Of a stretch of DNA of 64,000 nucleotides, positions 60,773 through 64,000 are shown piece after piece. The DNA comes from Symbiodinium microadriaticum (lineage: Eukaryota; Sar; Dinophyceae; Suessiales; Symbiodiniaceae). A program made the position numbers and the translations under genes. How positions within the stretch are numbered: position 1 is the stretch's first letter; each line of letters starts with the position of its first letter. The stretch covers positions 279,360 to 343,359 of the forward strand of contig LSRX01000180.1 in assembly GCA_001939145.1 (NCBI GenBank), in the 5' to 3' direction. A model generated the notes under the pieces. That model was not told where the DNA came from and did no database searches. It worked only from the letters and a program-made list of their open reading frames with translations.

Positions 60773-62930
60773 GTGACTGTGGAAAAGGCGAACAACTTGC
60801 GCGATGCAGATTGGGCTCCGGGTGGGGGATCCTCGGACCCCTATTGCGCCGCCCGGCATATTTTTTGCCAGGGCTGGGGTCTGCCAGAGCTTCAGGATTT
60901 ATGATGTTCTACAGTGAAAACCCCTCTTTAAGAACCCCATCCCGGGAGTTCTAGCCTACCCTAAGGTTCTTAAGTTCCATGACCTCTGATTTGGCCGATT
61001 TGGGCAGCTAGGGTAGGCTAAGGTTCTTACCCACGGTCTTACCAAGAGCACGACGAGTACCTTGAGCCAAAATGGCCACGGTACCTGGATGGCCTTATTA
61101 GAGCCTTATTAAGGCCATACTAAGCCCTTATTAAAGCCTTATGAAGGCCATATTAGGCCCTTATTAAAGCCTTATTAAGGCCATATTAAGCCCTTAGCCC
61201 TTAGCCCCCCTAAGGTTCTTAATCCCTGCGTTTTCAAAACAAGCCAAACCATGACGACCGCAACAAATTCTTGATTTTGAAGCAACCTGAATAATGCGGG
61301 GTAGGGGCTAAGGTTCTTGAACAGTGGGTTCTTTTACGGTGTTCTCACTGTAGTTATCGGCTGCACATATGGCTAGATCCGACATGCTGCATGGGCACGC
61401 ATGGTACGGACGTTGAGAGACCAGAGTTTCGTATGAGAGGAAGTGGGACACAGGATTCTGATACTAATAATGAGAAATAGAAATTATTATGATTATTATT
61501 ATCATTATTATTTTATTAGCGTTACTATTATGTGCAATATTAGTATTAATATTATTTATATTATTAATACTATTAATCCTAGCCAGGCGGGAGGCAAAAA
61601 TACTATTAATAGTATTAAAAGTATTAAGATTATTAAGATTACAAATACTATTAATACTATTAATATTGTTAATATTAGCAATATTATAATATTAGTAGTA
61701 TTCATATTATTTATATTATGAATATTATAATATTTTGAATATTCTTAATATTATGAAACTTATTAATTTTATTATTATGGGACTGCGTCTTAACGATTCG
61801 AGGCTCAGTTCTCAGAGCGTGCAGGTCAGTCATTTGCTCACGGGCCGAATGCGTGACAACAGGGATGCGGCGCAAACGGGAAGCATGTAAGTTACTCAGA
61901 GCTGGCTGGAGACATCGGGTGTCTGCTCATGTTCACTGGTACTAGATTGAAAGAAGATTCCTCCCGTCTGTCCTTGCAGACATTCCGAAATCCTAAACCC
62001 GAAACCCTTCACTTACTGAGAAGTTGTACTTTATCGGAGATTTTCTCAGATTTTTCTCGCGTCGCGTTTCGGCGGGAAACTTCATCGGATCCAGCTTGTC
62101 AGGTCGTGGCGGTGCAGGGCAAGGGCAGCTTGGACAGACAGTATATTGCAGATAGGTTGATGCATGGACAGGCGGGTAGATAGAGATAGAAATAGGCATG
62201 CAAAAGACATGTAATTAGATGGATCTTAATAGCGGGAACTTCTGAAACGATATTGCAGATTGCCCTAATTGGGAAAAGGGTTTCAAAATGTACTTTGCAG
62301 ACGTTTGCTGGCTTGGCATGTCTGGATGCTTTGCCGTTTCCTGGCGCAAATTCCAGTTAACAGAGCAATCTCCAGATAAGCGCCATGGATGATGAAACCT
62401 TAAACTCTAGACTCTATAGTACTAATACTCCGAAGCCTAAAGGCATGCATCCAAACCTTGGGCTAAAGGATATGGGGCTTGGGGTTGGGGGTCTAGGAGC
62501 GCAGTGGTGTTTGTTAGCAGTTTCGGCCTATCGAGGCAAGTCCAGCTTCAAGACGAAGGTCGTGCAGAACAATCGGGATCCAGTCTGGAATCACACCGCC
62601 AAGATCCACGACATGCATGATGGCCTTGGGCTCGGAGAGATCATTAGCCATCGCGCACTGCTATTTCTTACTGCGATTGACCAGATGAAAGACTGACAGC
62701 GGAAGACCATGCACCATCACACGGGCCCTACAGGAAAGCCGTAGTTGCGCTCGTAACAGCCCCTGGAGGCCCATGTGCAGGCATCACACACAAAGCCACA
62801 AGGCCTAAAGGTAGCTGCAGTATTTGCTCGACTTTGTGCAAGTCTTCCCCCGCAGGTGACCAACTTTGCTTCGAGATTCTGGATCACGATGTGGTTGGAA
62901 AGCACGATTCTCTTGGCATCGCATCTATAG
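60773..62930 (+). CDS. C2-domain protein (partial, three exons)
   Basis: C2 domains bind membranes or phospholipids, often with calcium. Exon a (from 60773 to about 60850) reads VTVEKANNLRDADWAP, then a Gly/Ser stretch and SDPYC, the first two strands and first Asp loop. Exon b (62536-62622, AG|GC acceptor, GC donor) reads KSSFKTKVVQNNRDPVWNHT followed by AKIHDMHDG, the central strands. Exon c (62856-62930, GC donor) reads DQLCFEILDHDVVGKHDSLG then IASI, carrying the second acidic loop. Exons b and c join in phase (G + GT gives Gly). The phase between a and b does not close simply, so a small exon is probably missing between them. The first intron holds the MITE and an ATT array. A further exon may read VELKPGSRARGKADVQQIR near 63047-63103. 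Confidence 0.75.
60912..61350. mobile_element. pogo-like (Tc1/mariner type) MITE
   Basis: The ends are inverted repeats: CAGTGAAAACCCCTCTTTAA then GAACCCC on the left; on the right the reverse complement reads CAGTGAGAACACCGTAAAAG then AACCC. A TA dinucleotide flanks each side (60910-60911 and 61351-61352), the target site of Tc1/mariner elements; CAGT...AACC termini are typical of pogo-like MITEs. The 439-bp body codes for nothing. It contains four CTAAGGTTCTT motifs (near 60961, 61018, 61210, 61308), two or three copies of a ~50-bp CCTTATTAAGGCCATA-type repeat (61090-61195) and a DinoSL-like sequence. Confidence 0.75.
61061..61081 (-). other. DinoSL-like sequence followed by GT
   Basis: Read on the minus strand, CCGTGGCCATTTTGG then CTCAAG matches the 21-nt dinoflagellate spliced leader core at 20 positions (one A to G change at position 5). 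It is followed immediately by GTACTCGTCG, so the GT splice donor of an SL RNA gene is in place. It lies inside the MITE. It may be a decayed SL RNA gene or a leader copied from an mRNA. The single change falls before the Sm-like ATTTTGG. Confidence 0.8.
61480..61785. repeat. ATT trinucleotide array
   Basis: ATT/TAT triplets with ATTAATACT blocks inside the first intron of the C2 gene, interrupted by a copy of the 23-bp motif. Confidence 0.92.
61578..61600 (+). repeat. 23-bp dispersed motif, copy 3
   Basis: Reads CCTAGCCAGGC then GGGAGGCAAAAA and is flanked on both sides by TACTATTAAT (61568-61577 and 61601-61610), as an inserted unit with a 10-bp target duplication would be. The surrounding ATT repeat weakens that reading. 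Confidence 0.6.
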
Positions 62931-63194
62931 GCCCTCTCGGTGTCCGCCTGCCCGGGATGCGGCTAGCAACCCGTGTTCAAGGGTACGCAAATATGGGGGT
63001 ATGCCTTTGAGCTGCTTATGCTGGTTCACGGTTCTTGTTGTTGAGCTGAAGCCAGGATCCAGGGCCAGAGGAAAGGCCGATGTTCAGCAAATTCGAGGTA
63101 CCTTATCTAGGGGCGTATACATGTTCATACTTAGGATCCAGGGTCTGTAAGTCTATATTACTGTAAGGCCGCTCTCTGAAACTTCCAATCAACA
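62931..63194. other. Downstream part of the C2 gene
   Basis: Probably intron and later exon(s) of the C2 gene; a weak candidate exon at 63047-63103 is described with that gene. Confidence 0.35.
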
Positions 63195-63277
63195 AAAACC
63201 ACAGTTCACGGTTCAGACTGCTTAGCTACGGGAAGAAAACCACAGTTCACGGTTCAGACTGCTTAGCTACGGGAAGA
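63195..63277 (+). repeat. 41-bp tandem duplication
   Basis: CACAGTTCACGGTTCAGACT with GCTTAGCTACGGGAAGAA occurs at 63200 and again at 63241, with no visible difference. Confidence 0.92.
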
Positions 63278-63524
63278 AGGTCGTCAGACCTCGCGCTTAG
63301 GGGTTTGGGGGTCCTTTACTCGCTCTATGTTTCCAGGTGGTTTGCTGTTGCGGTATTTGGGGTTCTCGTATTGCAAGCACTAGGAAGAATGCTACACTGG
63401 TTCATCTGTTTCCGCGATAATTTCGTATCTTGTGGTGCCACACAGAAATCCTTCACGAAAACGGCCCAAGCCGGCTTTCCTGGAGGCTGGGAGGAGCTTC
63501 AAGAGGACGTCGGATCTTGAAGTT

Positions 63525-63602
63525 TGAGTGTAGGGTGTAGGGTTTAGGGTTTGGGGTTTAGGGTTTAGGGTCTAGGGTTTGGGGTTTAGGGTTTAGGGTC
63601 GG
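63525..63602 (+). repeat. TTTAGGG cluster
   Basis: TTTAGGG, TTTGGGG and TCTAGGG units in tandem. A CCCTAAA group on the other strand follows at 63818-63845, and TTTAGGG returns at 63975-64000. Confidence 0.88.
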
Positions 63603-64000
63603 AGTCTGATTGTACCTTTGATGCGCCACAGGAGTGGATCGCCACCAGCCCCGCTTTGCCCGGGCTGTGCAGTCATTGAGTAGCTTCTGCCCCCCGGTTC
63701 TAAGTACCACTGTAAGGGCCCCTAGAGAACTGTAAAGGAGCCCTATGAAGATCCCCGCCCCTGTAGTAACCCAACAAAAAGAACTTTACAGGAGCCTCAT
63801 GTATTATACTTAGATCCCTAAACCCTAAACCCTTTTCCCTAAACATTTAAAAAAACCCTATGAAGGCACCTGTATTATACTTAGATCCCTCAGCGTCCCA
63901 TGGAGGAGGGTCCGCAGAGCTTCCTCCTCCCGCTGGAGAGCACTGGCAAGAAGAAGGCCAACAAGGCAAGCCTTGGGGTTTAGGTTTTAGGGTTTAGAAG

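Overview
The window looks like nuclear DNA of a dinoflagellate, probably a Symbiodinium-like (Suessiales) species. Four independent signs support this. (1) A 16-exon beta-tubulin gene can be rebuilt whose 15 introns nearly all begin GA or GC (only two GT) and all end AG followed by an exonic G. (2) Sequences matching the dinoflagellate spliced leader (DinoSL) occur at two places. (3) Plant-type TTTAGGG/CCCTAAA heptamers and degenerate derivatives are scattered through the whole window. (4) A long LINE carries the ORF2 N-terminal motif VGEASNPGPP, which I recall from dinoflagellate retroelement proteins. Gene density is low, exons are tiny, and microsatellites are abundant.

Layout. 0-11.5 kb: a chain of small coiled-coil exons on the + strand, set among telomere-like arrays, a 42-bp repeat with a 255-bp higher-order period, a pair of inverted ~110-bp terminal-inverted-repeat elements, and a nearly perfect 174-bp satellite (nine copies). 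12.5-26.2 kb: the beta-tubulin gene, whose exon 15 is split by a 7.8-kb LINE flanked by a 14-bp target-site duplication. 27.3-33.5 kb: a second + strand chain of coiled-coil exons ending in a proline-rich last exon with three W-containing motifs. 33.6-60 kb: mostly TTTAGGG-derived sequence and tri-, tetra- and hexanucleotide arrays with isolated exon candidates; I recognise no complete gene there. 60.7-63 kb: a + strand C2-domain gene, with a pogo-like TIR element in an intron that carries a 20/21 match to the DinoSL on the minus strand.

Most supported genes lie on the + strand, as expected for unidirectional dinoflagellate gene arrays. The most unusual items are the LINE (ORF1 with an OTU-like protease domain; ORF1 and ORF2 in the same frame, separated by one UGA in the leaky context UGA-CUA), its insertion in frame with tubulin coding sequence, the spliced leader inside a transposon, and a 23-bp motif found three times within or beside simple repeats.
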